Source: Bacillota bacterium (GTDB taxonomy: Bacteria; Bacillota; Clostridia; Christensenellales; CAG-138). Taken from it: DNA of 64,000 nt. Shown piece after piece: positions 1-8,060 of the stretch (positions within the stretch are counted from its first letter, which is position 1; every line of letters starts with the position of its first letter). The DNA lies in assembly GCA_023435025.1 (NCBI GenBank), contig JAEYSE010000022.1, forward strand, positions 52,086 to 116,085, read 5' to 3'. The position numbers and the translations under genes were made by a program. The notes below the pieces were generated by a model. The model was not told the origin of the DNA and did not search any database. It saw only the letters and a program-made list of their open reading frames with translations.

Positions 1-242
1 TTGACGCCCTTGTATTGGGAGTAAAGGATAGCCGCGCCGGAGTTGATTCCAAACAGAGAGATCATCATGATGAACGTCCACCGTCCGGCCATGCCCACGC
101 CGGCCATCGCAGCGTTGCCCAGTTGTGACACCATCGCGGCATCGATCAGTTGGAACGAAGCCATTAAAAGGTTCTGCACAGCAACCGGTAGCGCCAGCCG
201 AAGCATATTTTTCAGAAAATCCTGTCCAAGGCTCATTTTCAC
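1..242 (-). CDS. MATE family efflux transporter, N-terminal part (cut by window edge)
   Basis: About 80 N-terminal residues are visible before the gene runs off the left edge. They contain LRLALPVAVQNLLMASFQLIDAAMVSQLG, then GMAGR and MMISLFGINSGAAI, which is the first helix pair typical of MATE (NorM/DinF) cation-coupled multidrug exporters. I place the start at a GTG at 242 because a GGAGA lies nine bases upstream; an in-frame ATG at 236 is the alternative. The protein would sit in the cytoplasmic membrane and export drugs or metabolites in exchange for Na+ or H+. The substrate cannot be deduced from this fragment. Confidence 0.8.
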   Translation of the reverse strand, partial: MKMSLGQDFLKNMLRLALPVAVQNLLMASFQLIDAAMVSQLGNAAMAGVGMAGRWTFIMMISLFGINSGAAILYSQYKGV

Positions 243-375
243 GTCGTTGTTCTCCAAAATAAAAAGCAATTTTAATAGTTTATCATATATTTGGTTTTCA
301 CGGTAGGGCTGCAGCCATACAGAAAATAGAACCTCTGTGACAAGGCTTAGATTATACTCAATATTTACACCAATC

Positions 376-407
376 AAGAAAAGGACGCGATATGACGTCC
401 TTTTCTT
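376..407. terminator. 12-bp inverted repeat between the MATE and Nudix genes
   Basis: The arms aagaaaaggacg (376-387) and cgtccttttctt (396-407) are perfectly complementary around an 8-nt loop. The T-rich part of the stem could act as the tract of an intrinsic terminator for the minus-strand Nudix gene that ends at 472. No separate U-tract follows, so efficiency is uncertain. Confidence 0.5.
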
Positions 408-471
408 GGTGGTGCAGTAGTGAAAAAGAGCTCTTCCTGCTTTGATACTAGCTATTCTCAAGCCGTGGGAT

Positions 472-927
472 TTAATTGATAATTTCGCTGTAATAATTGG
501 ATTTTAAGCAGTCCTCCAATGCTAATCTTCTTATCCCAATCATGCTTATAGGTAAATGGCTTATATCAAACCACTCCAATCCGGCGCATTTGTTGGGCTC
601 TGCAATCAATGGATTACCACGAAAAGAATGGATAACAAAGTAAATATCATAATAAGTCCGTATTTCGTTTTTTCCAACCCTATGCGATAAGTGTGCAAAT
701 GAGACATCCTCAATCTCAACGGTAATGCCTAATTCTTCCTTGCACTCTCTCACAACGGCCTGCCTGGCGGTTTCACTTTCATCGACATGCCCGCTTCCGG
801 CAAAATCCCACATACCGTCCATATATCCTGTATTTGCTCTTTGATGCAGCAGAACTTGCTGCTTACCATTTACCGTCCTCAGAATTAGCGGAAATATGGC
901 TGATAAGGTTTTGTAATGCTCTCCCAT
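472..927 (-). CDS. Nudix hydrolase
   Basis: The 151-residue protein is a single Nudix domain that would hydrolyse a nucleoside diphosphate linked to another moiety. The Nudix box runs from G46 to I68 (GHVDESE, seven residues, RECKEELGI) and keeps all the metal-binding Glu residues. The N-terminal half gives the expected beta strands (AIFPLILRT, VLLHQRA). The ATG at 927 is preceded by GGAGGG with a five-base spacer. A short palindrome, TATGAT-N3-ATCATA, lies at 965-979 upstream and could be a regulatory site. Genes on either side do not hint at a substrate, so only the family is assigned. Confidence 0.88.
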   Translation of the reverse strand: MGEHYKTLSAIFPLILRTVNGKQQVLLHQRANTGYMDGMWDFAGSGHVDESETARQAVVRECKEELGITVEIEDVSFAHLSHRVGKNEIRTYYDIYFVIHSFRGNPLIAEPNKCAGLEWFDISHLPISMIGIRRLALEDCLKSNYYSEIIN

Positions 928-1002
928 ACTTGCCCTCCGTCAATTAGCGATCATTTTCCTCTATTATGATTTTATCATACTTACAGGCCGGTCACGCCTG
1001 GG

Positions 1003-1075
1003 CACGAAATCCCGGCCGTTAAAATCGCTCCACTGGAGCGATTTTCTCGCTGCGCGGGCGCGGCTTCGAATCCGC
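1003..1075. repeat. 73-nt direct repeat, copy 1
   Basis: This segment is almost identical to 1346-1418, differing mainly in the middle of the tract after the palindrome. It contains the palindrome AAAATCGCTCCA-C-TGGAGCGATTTT followed by a GC-rich block ending in cggcttcgaatccgc. The same GC-rich block pairs with a complementary block at 1084-1103 to form a second hairpin. Confidence 0.75.
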
Positions 1076-1099
1076 TAGATGCACGAAGCCTCGCAGCGC

Positions 1100-1183
1100 C
1101 CGCAAAAAGTTGGTAGTGAGCAAGTCGGCGTTAAAAGCCCGCGTTTACAAGGGCTTAGCCGACGCGAGCGGGACTTTTTGCGG
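1100..1183. repeat. Long imperfect hairpin in the tRNA-flanking gap
   Basis: Outer arms ccgcaaaaagt (1100-1110) and actttttgcgg (1173-1183) enclose nested arms gtcggc/gccgac (1124-1129 with 1158-1163) and aagccc/gggctt (1135-1140 with 1151-1156). The result is one extended stem. It lies between the two 73-nt repeats and has no credible coding frame. It may be a structured RNA or the remnant of a small mobile element. Confidence 0.55.
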
Positions 1184-1212
1184 AAAAGGAGGAGCAATGG
1201 AGCGGGACGAAA

Positions 1213-1241
1213 AATCCCCAACCGCAAGGCGATTGGGGATT
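1213..1241. repeat. Short hairpin in the tRNA-flanking gap
   Basis: The arms aatccccaa (1213-1221) and ttggggatt (1233-1241) flank ccgcaaggcga, which can itself pair CGC with GCG. An AAGGAGGAG motif precedes it at about 1185-1194 but opens no convincing gene. Confidence 0.45.
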
Positions 1242-1268
1242 ATGAGTGGAGCGTAATTTGCTCCGACG

Positions 1269-1287
1269 TGGTGGAGCTTACCGGATT
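1269..1287 (-). repeat. Partial copy of the tRNA-Ala 3' end (att-like remnant)
   Basis: Nineteen bases, tggtggagcttaccggatt, are identical to 1475-1493, the last 19 nt of the tRNA-Ala gene including CCA. The two copies are in the same orientation and 206 nt apart. A displaced copy of a tRNA 3' end is what site-specific integration at a tRNA leaves behind. No integrase gene is present in the interval, so this would be a relic. Confidence 0.6.
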
Positions 1288-1345
1288 TCGATTTCGGCCA
1301 TCGGCATCGTCTTGCTTGTGCTTCGCACTGCGCAAGCCGGCCTGT

Positions 1346-1418
1346 CACGAAATCCCGGCCGCTAAAATCGCTCCACTGGAGCGATTCTACCGCTGCGCGG
1401 GCGCGGCTTCGAATCCGC
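1346..1418. repeat. 73-nt direct repeat, copy 2
   Basis: Second copy of the element at 1003-1075, in the same orientation and 343 nt away. It retains the ctccactggag palindrome and the gcgcgggcgcggcttcgaatccg block. It ends shortly before the hairpin at the tRNA 3' end. Confidence 0.75.
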
Positions 1419-1431
1419 CGATTATATGGCT

Positions 1432-1479
1432 CACCAATAGAAATAGGACACCCTGTAGGGTGTCCTATTTCTATTGGTG
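1432..1479 (-). terminator. 22-bp perfect inverted repeat overlapping the tRNA-Ala 3' end
   Basis: The arms 1432-1453 and 1458-1479 are perfectly complementary over 22 bp around a TGTA loop. The right arm covers the tRNA CCA end, the discriminator base and base 72, so the hairpin would compete with the acceptor stem. It is placed to act as the minus-strand tRNA terminator, but only short T tracts follow. A role in 3' processing is equally possible. Confidence 0.5.
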
Positions 1480-1551
1480 GAGCTTACCGGATTCGAACCG
1501 GTGATCTCTACACTGCCAGTGTAGCGCGATAGCCAACTTCGCTAAAGCCCC
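1475..1551 (-). tRNA. tRNA-Ala (anticodon GGC)
   Basis: The minus strand folds into a complete 77-nt cloverleaf. The acceptor stem is GGGGCTT/AAGCTCC, the D stem GCGA/TCGC with the GG pair in the loop, the anticodon stem CTACA/TGTAG and the T arm ACCGG-TTCGAAT-CCGGT. The anticodon loop CTGGCAG gives GGC at positions 34-36. The third acceptor pair is G3-U70, the alanine identity element, which supports the assignment. The CCA end is encoded in the DNA. Confidence 0.95.
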
Positions 1552-1665
1552 ATATCCTGCGGCAGAACCCGGCCGGGTTTTGCACGCAAGGGATATTATA
1601 ACTGAATGAAATCCGTTTGTAAAGATGCAATTTATACAGGCAGGAAAAGTCCCTGCTTGTCCGCA

Positions 1666-2706
1666 TCAGCCGTCAAAATACTCGCCGCGCTTGTAATCGT
1701 AAATTGCACCGTTGGCGTAGATATTGATGTTTTCAAGCACCTTGCCGGTACCGATCGCAACGCAGCTGATGGGGTCTTCCGCTACATAGCAGGGTACTTT
1801 GGTATGTTCCGCCACAAAGCGGTCCATGCCGTAAAGCAGCGCGCCGCCGCCGGTTAAGCAGATGCCGCTTTCCGCGATATCCGAAGCGAGCTCGGGCGGG
1901 GTGCGCTCAAACAGCGCGCGTACGCTTTCCAATATGCTCTGCAGGGGTTCTTCCAATGCCTCTATCATTTCGTTGGAGCCGACAACAATCGCCTGCGGCA
2001 AGCCGGAGATGAGGTTTCGGCCCTTGACGTCTATGAACACCTGCTCCTTGCGCGGGTAAGCGGAGCCGATGGCGATCTTCATTTCTTCTGCGGTGCGCTC
2101 GCCGATTAGGAGATTATGCTTTTTACGCATGTAGCGCACGATGGCGTCGTCAAATTTGTCGCCCGCGATTTTGATGGAATCGGATATGACCGCGCCGCCC
2201 AAAGAGATGATCGCGATATCCGTCGTACCGCCGCCGATGTCCAGCACCATGCTGCCGCGCGGCTGGGAAATGTCGATGCCGGCGCCGATTGCCGCGGCAA
2301 TGGGCTCTTCAATCAAAAACGTATGACGCGCGCCCGCTTCTTCCGTGGCGTCAATGACCGAACGCTTTTCCACTTCCGTTACGCCGGAGGGAACGCAGAC
2401 GACGACGCGGGGCTTGAAGAATATATGGGAGCCGACGACTTTTTTAAGGAAATGGTTCAAAAGGCGCTCTGTAATATCGAAATTGGATATGACGCCGTCT
2501 TTAAGCGGTCGGATGGCGATAATGCTGCCGGGCGTACGGCCCAACATGCGGCGCGCCTCTTCGCCTACTGCGAGTATGCGCCCGGTAATGCGCTCCACTG
2601 CTACGACGGAAGGCTCCCTCAGGACGATGCCCTTGCCTTTTACATAGACCAGGACGCTGGAGGTTCCGAGATCGATGCCCACATCGTTAAACTCAAACAA
2701 TCCCAT
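1666..2706 (-). CDS. mbl: Rod shape-determining protein, MreB/Mbl family
   Basis: The 346-residue protein is a full-length bacterial actin. It has the phosphate-1 motif GIDLGTSS near residue 10, phosphate-2 DIGGGTTDIA near residue 157, and the adenosine motif GICLTGGGALLYG near residue 285. MreB homologues polymerise on ATP under the membrane and guide the elongation machinery for peptidoglycan. The ATG at 2706 follows GAGG at eight bases. There are no mreC/mreD genes next to it, and isolated copies in Firmicutes are usually Mbl or MreBH paralogues, so the symbol is a family-level choice. It is transcribed alone, from the promoter at about 2800. Confidence 0.87.
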   Translation of the reverse strand: MGLFEFNDVGIDLGTSSVLVYVKGKGIVLREPSVVAVERITGRILAVGEEARRMLGRTPGSIIAIRPLKDGVISNFDITERLLNHFLKKVVGSHIFFKPRVVVCVPSGVTEVEKRSVIDATEEAGARHTFLIEEPIAAAIGAGIDISQPRGSMVLDIGGGTTDIAIISLGGAVISDSIKIAGDKFDDAIVRYMRKKHNLLIGERTAEEMKIAIGSAYPRKEQVFIDVKGRNLISGLPQAIVVGSNEMIEALEEPLQSILESVRALFERTPPELASDIAESGICLTGGGALLYGMDRFVAEHTKVPCYVAEDPISCVAIGTGKVLENINIYANGAIYDYKRGEYFDG

Positions 2707-2796
2707 GCTGCGATCCTCTTACCTTTCGGTTCTTGCCAATTCCAGTATTTCGGAATTTTGCGCATAAAAATCCCGTCTGCAATCAGCCTGTATAGT

Positions 2797-2825
2797 ATGA
2801 TACCGCAAATTCGGATACTTTTCAA
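2797..2825 (-). promoter_or_regulatory. Predicted sigma-A-type promoter of the mreB/mbl gene
   Basis: On the minus strand TTGAAA (-35) and TATCAT (-10) are separated by 17 nt. The site lies about 90 nt upstream of the ATG at 2706, in an AT-rich gap with no competing signal. Confidence 0.5.
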
Positions 2826-2950
2826 ATATCCGTAACATATTTCACAAAAAATTTTATCCTAAAGAAGGTTTTTCATGCAACCGAAGGGAAGAACGGCGCG
2901 TTATGAAATTCAGGCGTTGTGACGCTTTTGTAAACGCCGCCCCAAATGCC

Positions 2951-2980
2951 TTGCATAAGCGTACCGCGATACGGTACAAT
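2951..2980 (+). promoter_or_regulatory. Predicted promoter of the sortase gene
   Basis: TTGCAT and TACAAT are separated by 18 nt and lie 50-80 nt upstream of the sortase start. The hexamers are close to the sigma-A consensus. Confidence 0.45.
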
Positions 2981-3030
2981 TTGTATATACTGCTGCAGTA
3001 ATTATGAAGGAAATGCCCGGTGAAAGTATA

Positions 3031-3897
3031 ATGGCAATTCTACAGAAGAAACAGAAGAAAACGCAATGGCAGACACGTGCGCTCAGCCTGTCGGTCATTT
3101 TGATGACCGCGCTGCTTTTCGCGTGCACGCCCCAGGCGCAACCGGGAAATGTAGCGGAGCTTTCACCTACGCCGGAAACGCCCGCCATCACACCGGAACC
3201 TATCGAAACCCCGGGGCAGGGCCAAGCGAGCCCGGCGCCGTCCGGCTCAGGCTCGGATGAAATCCCCATTGAAGAGATTGACGGCGTGGCGGACCCGAAC
3301 GACGTATTACCCCCCACCCGCCCGTACGATGAATACAAGGCGCTCAACAACGATGTGATCGGCTGGATCACCGTCCCCAACACCAAAATCGATTATCCCG
3401 TCGTCCGTGCCGCGGACAACGAATATTACCTCACCCATAATGTGGAGAAGAAAAAATCCAAGCACGGCGCAATCTTCATGGACTACCGCAACGCGGACGT
3501 GGAGCAGCGGTACCACATCATACTCTACGGCCACAACATGAAGAACGGCACCATGTTCCATGACTTGAACAATTATAAGCAGCGCAGCTTCTTTGAAGAG
3601 AACCGTGTGATCACGTTCAACTGGGACGGCGATGAGACCAAGTGGGAAGTGTATCTCGCGTTCGTATGGCACGGAGGCCCCGTGTACTGGCATACCCGCT
3701 TCAACATTACGACGCCCGCGGAAAACTTCGCGCAGTACATGAACGATGTCGTCTCCTACATGAAATCCGAAAAGTACACCGTATATGACGATACCGTTAC
3801 CATAAAGCCCACCGATCAAGTCCTTACGCTTTCGACCTGCACGTATGAATACGACCAGTCCCGCTATGTGGTAAGCGCCAGAAGAATTCTCCCGTAA
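3031..3897 (+). CDS. Class B sortase with lipoprotein-type signal
   Basis: Sortases cut a sorting motif in surface proteins and join the fragment to a cell-wall amine. The 288-residue product has a basic N-terminus (KKQKKTQWQTR), a hydrophobic core and LLFACTP, which fits a lipobox with Cys at residue 32. A Pro/Thr/Ser-rich linker (residues 43-75) follows, then the catalytic domain. Catalytic residues are visible: His168 in YGHNM, Cys270 in LSTCTY and Arg278 in DQSRYVV. The long insert between the His and Cys strands fits class B. I prefer ATG 3031, with GGTG eight bases upstream, over ATG 3004, which has no ribosome binding site. Anchoring through a lipid Cys instead of a plain transmembrane helix is unusual for sortases. 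Confidence 0.87.
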   Translation: MAILQKKQKKTQWQTRALSLSVILMTALLFACTPQAQPGNVAELSPTPETPAITPEPIETPGQGQASPAPSGSGSDEIPIEEIDGVADPNDVLPPTRPYDEYKALNNDVIGWITVPNTKIDYPVVRAADNEYYLTHNVEKKKSKHGAIFMDYRNADVEQRYHIILYGHNMKNGTMFHDLNNYKQRSFFEENRVITFNWDGDETKWEVYLAFVWHGGPVYWHTRFNITTPAENFAQYMNDVVSYMKSEKYTVYDDTVTIKPTDQVLTLSTCTYEYDQSRYVVSARRILP

Positions 3898-3928
3898 TAA
3901 CCTTGTTTTGCCTACTACAAAAGGAATG

Positions 3929-3967
3929 AAAACCCGCTGTTTCGGCTGATGTTGAAAGGCGGGTTTT
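3929..3967 (+). terminator. Intrinsic terminator after the sortase gene
   Basis: The arms aaaacccgc (3929-3937) and gcgggtttt (3959-3967) are perfectly complementary, and the 3' arm ends in a T run. It separates the sortase gene from the aminopeptidase gene. Confidence 0.7.
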
Positions 3968-4043
3968 GTGTTATACTGGTAGGTGCGGACGTTATCCCTG
4001 TTTTTGGGAAGACGTCGGTACAATTTGAAATGGAGGAACATAC

Positions 4044-5168
4044 ATGCAGGACCCTCGTTTAAAGCAATTGGCCAGCCTGTTGCTCAACCACAGCATACAT
4101 ATCAAAGAGGGAGAGCTTTTTGGCATAAGGACCGGCTTATTGGCAAAGCCGCTTGTTAAGGAACTGATGAAGGAAGCGCATCGCATCGGCGCTGTGCCCT
4201 ATGTAGATCTGGAGGACGATGAAATCAAGCGCCTGGCGTTCGGTTTCATTGACCCGGAAAATTCGGAGCCTGCGCGCGCTGCGCTCAAAAAGCAGCTTGA
4301 ATGGGAACGCGTGCTCTGGTCCCACTGGGCCGGGCAGGTGGTCATCGGCGTAGAGGAAAACGACGCGGAGCTTTCCGGCGCAAATCCGAAAGCAATGGCC
4401 ATTTACAGGGAAGAATTAAAGGAGATCCGCGATCTTCGCATCAACGAACGCCGCTGGGTCTACTTGCACTGGCCGACCATGGCTGATGCCCAGAAAGCCG
4501 GTATGTGCTACGACGATTTCTATGAGTTCTTCCTCAACGCGGCGCTGGTGGACTATGACGAAATGGAGCGGAACATGCGGCCGCTGGTCGAACTGATGCA
4601 ACGCACAGACAAGGTACGCCTGCTGGGCAAGGGCACGGACCTCACTTTTTCCATCCGCGGCATGAACGTCATCCCCTGCGCAGGGGAAATGAATATTCCG
4701 GACGGCGAGGTGTTTACCGCACCGCTCAGGGAGAGCGCGAACGGCGTCATCCAGTATAATACGCCGCTCATTGAGCAGGGCAAGCGCTATGACAACCCGC
4801 GCTTTGTGTTTGAAAACGGCAAAATTGTGGAAGCATCCTGCGGCAACGATACCGTGGGACTCAACGCGCTGCTGGACACCGATGAAGGCGCACGCTACCT
4901 TGGCGAATTTGCGATTGGCGTCAACAACGCCGTCACAAAGCCCATAGGCAATACGCTTTATGACGAAAAGATCGGCGGGTCTTTCCACCTCACGCCGGGC
5001 GCAGCGTATGATTCCGCGTTCAACGGCAACCGTTCGTTGCTGCATATGGATATCGTTTGCATGCAAGCCAATCCCTATGGCGGGGAAATCTATTTTGACG
5101 GCGTTTGCATCCGCAGGGATGGGCTGTTTACCCTGCCGGAGCTTGCGGGTTTGAACCCGAAAGGATAA
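4044..5168 (+). CDS. Aminopeptidase, M29 family (AmpS-like)
   Basis: The 374-residue protein matches the M29 (thermophilic metalloaminopeptidase) family in length and motifs. Metal ligands expected in the C-terminal half are visible: Glu residues in GEMNIPDGEVF (around residue 216), His in GGSFHLTPG (around 313), and His and Asp in LLHMDIV (around 332). These cytosolic dimeric enzymes remove N-terminal residues from peptides using two divalent metals. The ATG at 4044 follows TGGAGG. The YitT gene starts 12 nt downstream, so the two are probably cotranscribed. Confidence 0.9.
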   Translation: MQDPRLKQLASLLLNHSIHIKEGELFGIRTGLLAKPLVKELMKEAHRIGAVPYVDLEDDEIKRLAFGFIDPENSEPARAALKKQLEWERVLWSHWAGQVVIGVEENDAELSGANPKAMAIYREELKEIRDLRINERRWVYLHWPTMADAQKAGMCYDDFYEFFLNAALVDYDEMERNMRPLVELMQRTDKVRLLGKGTDLTFSIRGMNVIPCAGEMNIPDGEVFTAPLRESANGVIQYNTPLIEQGKRYDNPRFVFENGKIVEASCGNDTVGLNALLDTDEGARYLGEFAIGVNNAVTKPIGNTLYDEKIGGSFHLTPGAAYDSAFNGNRSLLHMDIVCMQANPYGGEIYFDGVCIRRDGLFTLPELAGLNPKG

Positions 5169-5180
5169 AGGGAGGCTCAT

Positions 5181-6038
5181 ATGTCCAAAGGGGCCAGACG
5201 GCTGCTCGTTGACAGCATTGCCATCATCATCGGAAGCGCGCTGACCGCGCTGGGGCTTTCGATGTTTACCGTCCCCAACAACATTGCGCCAGGCGGCGTA
5301 TCCGGTATCGCGACAGCGCTTGCCGCGCTGATTCGCGTGCCGGTGGGTACCCTCACGCTTATCCTCAACGTCCCGTTGATGATCGTGGCGCTCAAGCGCC
5401 TTGGTTTTAAACCGCTTGCAAAAACGATCGTTGCCACGGTGCTGCTTTCCGTGTTTATTGACCTGTTTGCGCTTTGGTTGCCGGGGTATACCAATAACAT
5501 TCTGCTAGCGGCGCTGATAGGCGGCGGCTTTATGGGCGTTGGACTGGGGTTGTTGCTGACGCGCGGCGTCAGTACGGGCGGTACCGATCTTATCGGCCTC
5601 ATGCTCTTTAAAATGCGGCCGGGATTTTCCATGGGACAGCTTTTGATGGCGATTGATACGTTGGTCGTTCTGTTCGCCGTTGTGGTATTTCGTGATATTG
5701 AGGTAGCGCTCTATTCGTTTGTGGCTCTGTTCGTCACCAGCAAGACGATAGACGCCATACAGGAAGGCGTGGACCATGCAAAGGTCATCTATATCATCAC
5801 CGACCGGGAAGAGGCGCTTTTAAACCGTATCGCCCATGAAATGGGGCGCGGGGTCACGGTGCTTCCCGCGCGCGGCGGGTTTTCTGGCAAGGACAAGACG
5901 GTGCTGATGACAATCGCGCGCCGAAACGAAGTCGCTTTGACGCTGCAGGCTGTGCGAATGATAGACCCGCAGGCGTTTACAATCATATCCGACGCGACAG
6001 AGGTGCATGGCGAAGGGTTTAAAGAGGGCGTAGATTAA
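5181..6038 (+). CDS. YitT family membrane protein (DUF2179 C-terminal domain)
   Basis: The 285-residue protein has about five hydrophobic segments in its first 190 residues, including ALGLSMFTVPNNIAPGGVSGIA and GVGLGLLLTRGVSTGGTDLIG, which are family hallmarks. A soluble C-terminal domain of about 80 residues (AKVIYIITDREEALLNRIAHEMGRGVTVLPARGGFSG) is the DUF2179 module. The biochemical role of YitT proteins is not established. The ATG follows GGGAGG with a five-base spacer and lies 12 nt after the aminopeptidase. Confidence 0.88.
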   Translation: MSKGARRLLVDSIAIIIGSALTALGLSMFTVPNNIAPGGVSGIATALAALIRVPVGTLTLILNVPLMIVALKRLGFKPLAKTIVATVLLSVFIDLFALWLPGYTNNILLAALIGGGFMGVGLGLLLTRGVSTGGTDLIGLMLFKMRPGFSMGQLLMAIDTLVVLFAVVVFRDIEVALYSFVALFVTSKTIDAIQEGVDHAKVIYIITDREEALLNRIAHEMGRGVTVLPARGGFSGKDKTVLMTIARRNEVALTLQAVRMIDPQAFTIISDATEVHGEGFKEGVD

Positions 6039-6102
6039 AATCTGAACCAGACGGTCTCCCGTAAGCAGGAGATTCCGCCCCGTATCCTCAAGCAAAGGAA
6101 GG

Positions 6103-6127
6103 TGCGGGGAAACTGCGTTTCCCCGCA
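6103..6127. repeat. 11-bp hairpin in the leader of the Xaa-Pro aminopeptidase
   Basis: TGCGGGGAAAC and GTTTCCCCGCA pair perfectly around a TGC loop. A second small stem (CGGCG/CGCCG) follows at about 6142-6160. Neither is followed by a T run, so this looks like a structured 5' leader and not a terminator. I recognise no riboswitch class in it. Confidence 0.45.
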
Positions 6128-6194
6128 TAAAATAATTACCTTCGGCGCTGAAAACGCCGATACCTTGAAACCCCTAAGCAGGAAGGAGCATGCA

Positions 6195-7991
6195 ATGACT
6201 ACCATTAAAGAACGGCTTTCTGCGCTACGGAAAACGATGGCGCAGAAGCACATCGGCGTGGTACTGATTCCGACTTCGGATTATCACGCCTCTGAGTATT
6301 TGGGTGAGCATTTTCAGGTAAGGCAGTATTTTTCCGGTTTCACCGGCTCGGCTGGCACGCTTGTGGTGTTGCCTGAGGAGGCCGGGCTCTGGACGGACGG
6401 GCGTTATTTTATCCAGGCGGATCTGGAATTAAAGGGCTCCGGAATCACGCTGTACCGCGAAGGGCAGCCGGACGTGCCGGAACTGGAGGATTTTCTCTAT
6501 GGCAAGCTGCCCGAAGGCGCCATACTTGCGCTGGACGGGAGGATGGCGGACGCCAGTTGGTGCCTGGAACTGTCCAAAAAGCTTGCCCCTAAGAACGTAA
6601 CGCTGTTGAGCGATTTTGACCCCGCGGAAGGCGTGTGGGAGGACCGGCCTCACCTTTCAGAGGAACCGGTGTTTTTGCTGCCGCCCGAGTATGCGGGCAA
6701 GAGCACGACGGAGAAGCTTGCCGATTTGCGCAAGGAACTTGAAAAGTTGGACGTGGATGCGCATGTGCTCACGACGCTCGACGATATCGCGTGGCTCTAC
6801 AACTTCCGGGGCGGGGACGTTGCGTATAACCCCGTGGCGCTCGCCTATACCGCAGTGGAGCGGGAACGCGCGGTACTGTTTATTGAAAAAAAGAAGCTGA
6901 GCGCGGAGGTGTTGGAGAGGCTCGCCTCCGCCAACGTGGAAGTAAAGCCCTATGAAGATGTGTACCAATACGTCAAAGGTTTCAATAAGCTGCAGCGCGT
7001 GCTGGTTTCAAAGAAAAAAGTCAATTACGCGCTGTACTCTAAAATCGACTCGCACGCGACGGTTGTCGAAGGGGATAACCCCACCACGCATGCAAAGGCA
7101 ATCAAAAACAGAACCGAGAGCGACAACTTCAGAAAAGTGCATGTGAAGGATGGAATTGCCGTTACCCGCTGGATGTATTGGATGAAAACGCGCGGCTGGG
7201 ACAAGGAAATCAACGAGGTGGACGTCGCAAAACATGTGGATGCGCTTCGCATGGAACAGCCGGGCTGCCTGGGCTTAAGCTTCCCCACTATCAGCGCTTA
7301 CGGTCCAAATGCTACCATGGGGCACTACCACGCGACGGAAGCGAACTGCGCCGTGGTAAAGCCGGAAGGGCTATTCCTGCTCGATTCCGGTGGCCAGTAT
7401 TACGAGGGCACCACGGATATCACCCGTACGGTTTCGGTAGGCGCAGTGACAGCGGAGCAAAAGCGCCACTTTACGCTGGTGCTCAAGGGTACGCTCCGCT
7501 TGAGCAACGTCAAGTTCCTGCACGGCCTGACCGGATTGCAGCTTGATATCCTCGCACGCGAGGCGTTGTGGGCGGAGGGGCTTGATTATAACCACGGCAC
7601 CGGCCACGGCATAGGTTATGTGCTGTGTGTGCACGAAGGCCCCAACAGCTTCCGGTACCGAAACCTACCGGGCCGTATACCCCCATGCGTGTTTGAACCG
7701 GGCATGGTCACATCTGTGGAACCCGGTATGTATGTGGAAGGAAGCCACGGCATAAGATTGGAGAACCTTGTGTTGTGTGTAGAAGGGGAAAAGACGGAAT
7801 ACGGGCGCTTCCTGAAGTTTGAAACGCTTACGCTTGCGCCCTTTGACCTGGACGTGGTGGAAACGGAGCTGTTGAGCGCGCAGGAAAAAGAGTGGCTCAA
7901 TGCCTACCACAGCCGCGTATACGAGATGATCGCCCCGCATATCCCCGAAGAAGAACGCACATGGCTCAAACAGGCCACAAGGGCGATATAA
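6195..7991 (+). CDS. Xaa-Pro aminopeptidase (M24B)
   Basis: This 598-residue protein has the three-domain layout of the long aminopeptidase P form. Two creatinase-like N-terminal domains cover residues 1 to about 315, followed by the pita-bread catalytic domain. The five metal ligands are recognisable: Asp in LLDSGG (about 395), Asp in TTDITRT (about 407), His in HGTGHGIG (about 470), Glu in TSVEPG (about 507) and Glu in IRLENL (about 521). It would release an N-terminal residue preceding proline, in the cytosol. I chose ATG 6195 because GGAAGGAG precedes it; an upstream in-frame start at 6102 lies inside the leader hairpin. Confidence 0.93.
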   Translation: MTTIKERLSALRKTMAQKHIGVVLIPTSDYHASEYLGEHFQVRQYFSGFTGSAGTLVVLPEEAGLWTDGRYFIQADLELKGSGITLYREGQPDVPELEDFLYGKLPEGAILALDGRMADASWCLELSKKLAPKNVTLLSDFDPAEGVWEDRPHLSEEPVFLLPPEYAGKSTTEKLADLRKELEKLDVDAHVLTTLDDIAWLYNFRGGDVAYNPVALAYTAVERERAVLFIEKKKLSAEVLERLASANVEVKPYEDVYQYVKGFNKLQRVLVSKKKVNYALYSKIDSHATVVEGDNPTTHAKAIKNRTESDNFRKVHVKDGIAVTRWMYWMKTRGWDKEINEVDVAKHVDALRMEQPGCLGLSFPTISAYGPNATMGHYHATEANCAVVKPEGLFLLDSGGQYYEGTTDITRTVSVGAVTAEQKRHFTLVLKGTLRLSNVKFLHGLTGLQLDILAREALWAEGLDYNHGTGHGIGYVLCVHEGPNSFRYRNLPGRIPPCVFEPGMVTSVEPGMYVEGSHGIRLENLVLCVEGEKTEYGRFLKFETLTLAPFDLDVVETELLSAQEKEWLNAYHSRVYEMIAPHIPEEERTWLKQATRAI

Positions 7992-8011
7992 AGCAACTTG
8001 GATAAAAGCCA

Positions 8012-8041
8012 AAGGCCGCTGACTCAACTGTCAGCGGCCTT
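8012..8041 (+). terminator. Terminator after the Xaa-Pro aminopeptidase
   Basis: The arms aaggccgctgac and gtcagcggcctt form a perfect 12-bp stem around tcaact. They are followed by cctattt. It also lies at the 3' end of the converging minus-strand operon. Confidence 0.7.
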
Positions 8042-8060
8042 CCTATTTGGGTTATGGTTG

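Noticed and set aside
1079..1504. Open frame of about 140 codons across the hairpin-rich gap
   Set aside because: It runs through repeats, hairpins and into the tRNA gene, has no ribosome binding site at its start and has a composition unlike a protein.
2116..2835. Long plus-strand frame opposite the mreB/mbl gene
   Set aside because: It is a shadow of the strongly conserved minus-strand gene.
6039..6194. Possible riboswitch in the leader of the Xaa-Pro aminopeptidase
   Set aside because: Two small stems are present but none of the riboswitch cores that I know, and there is no terminator or anti-terminator pair.
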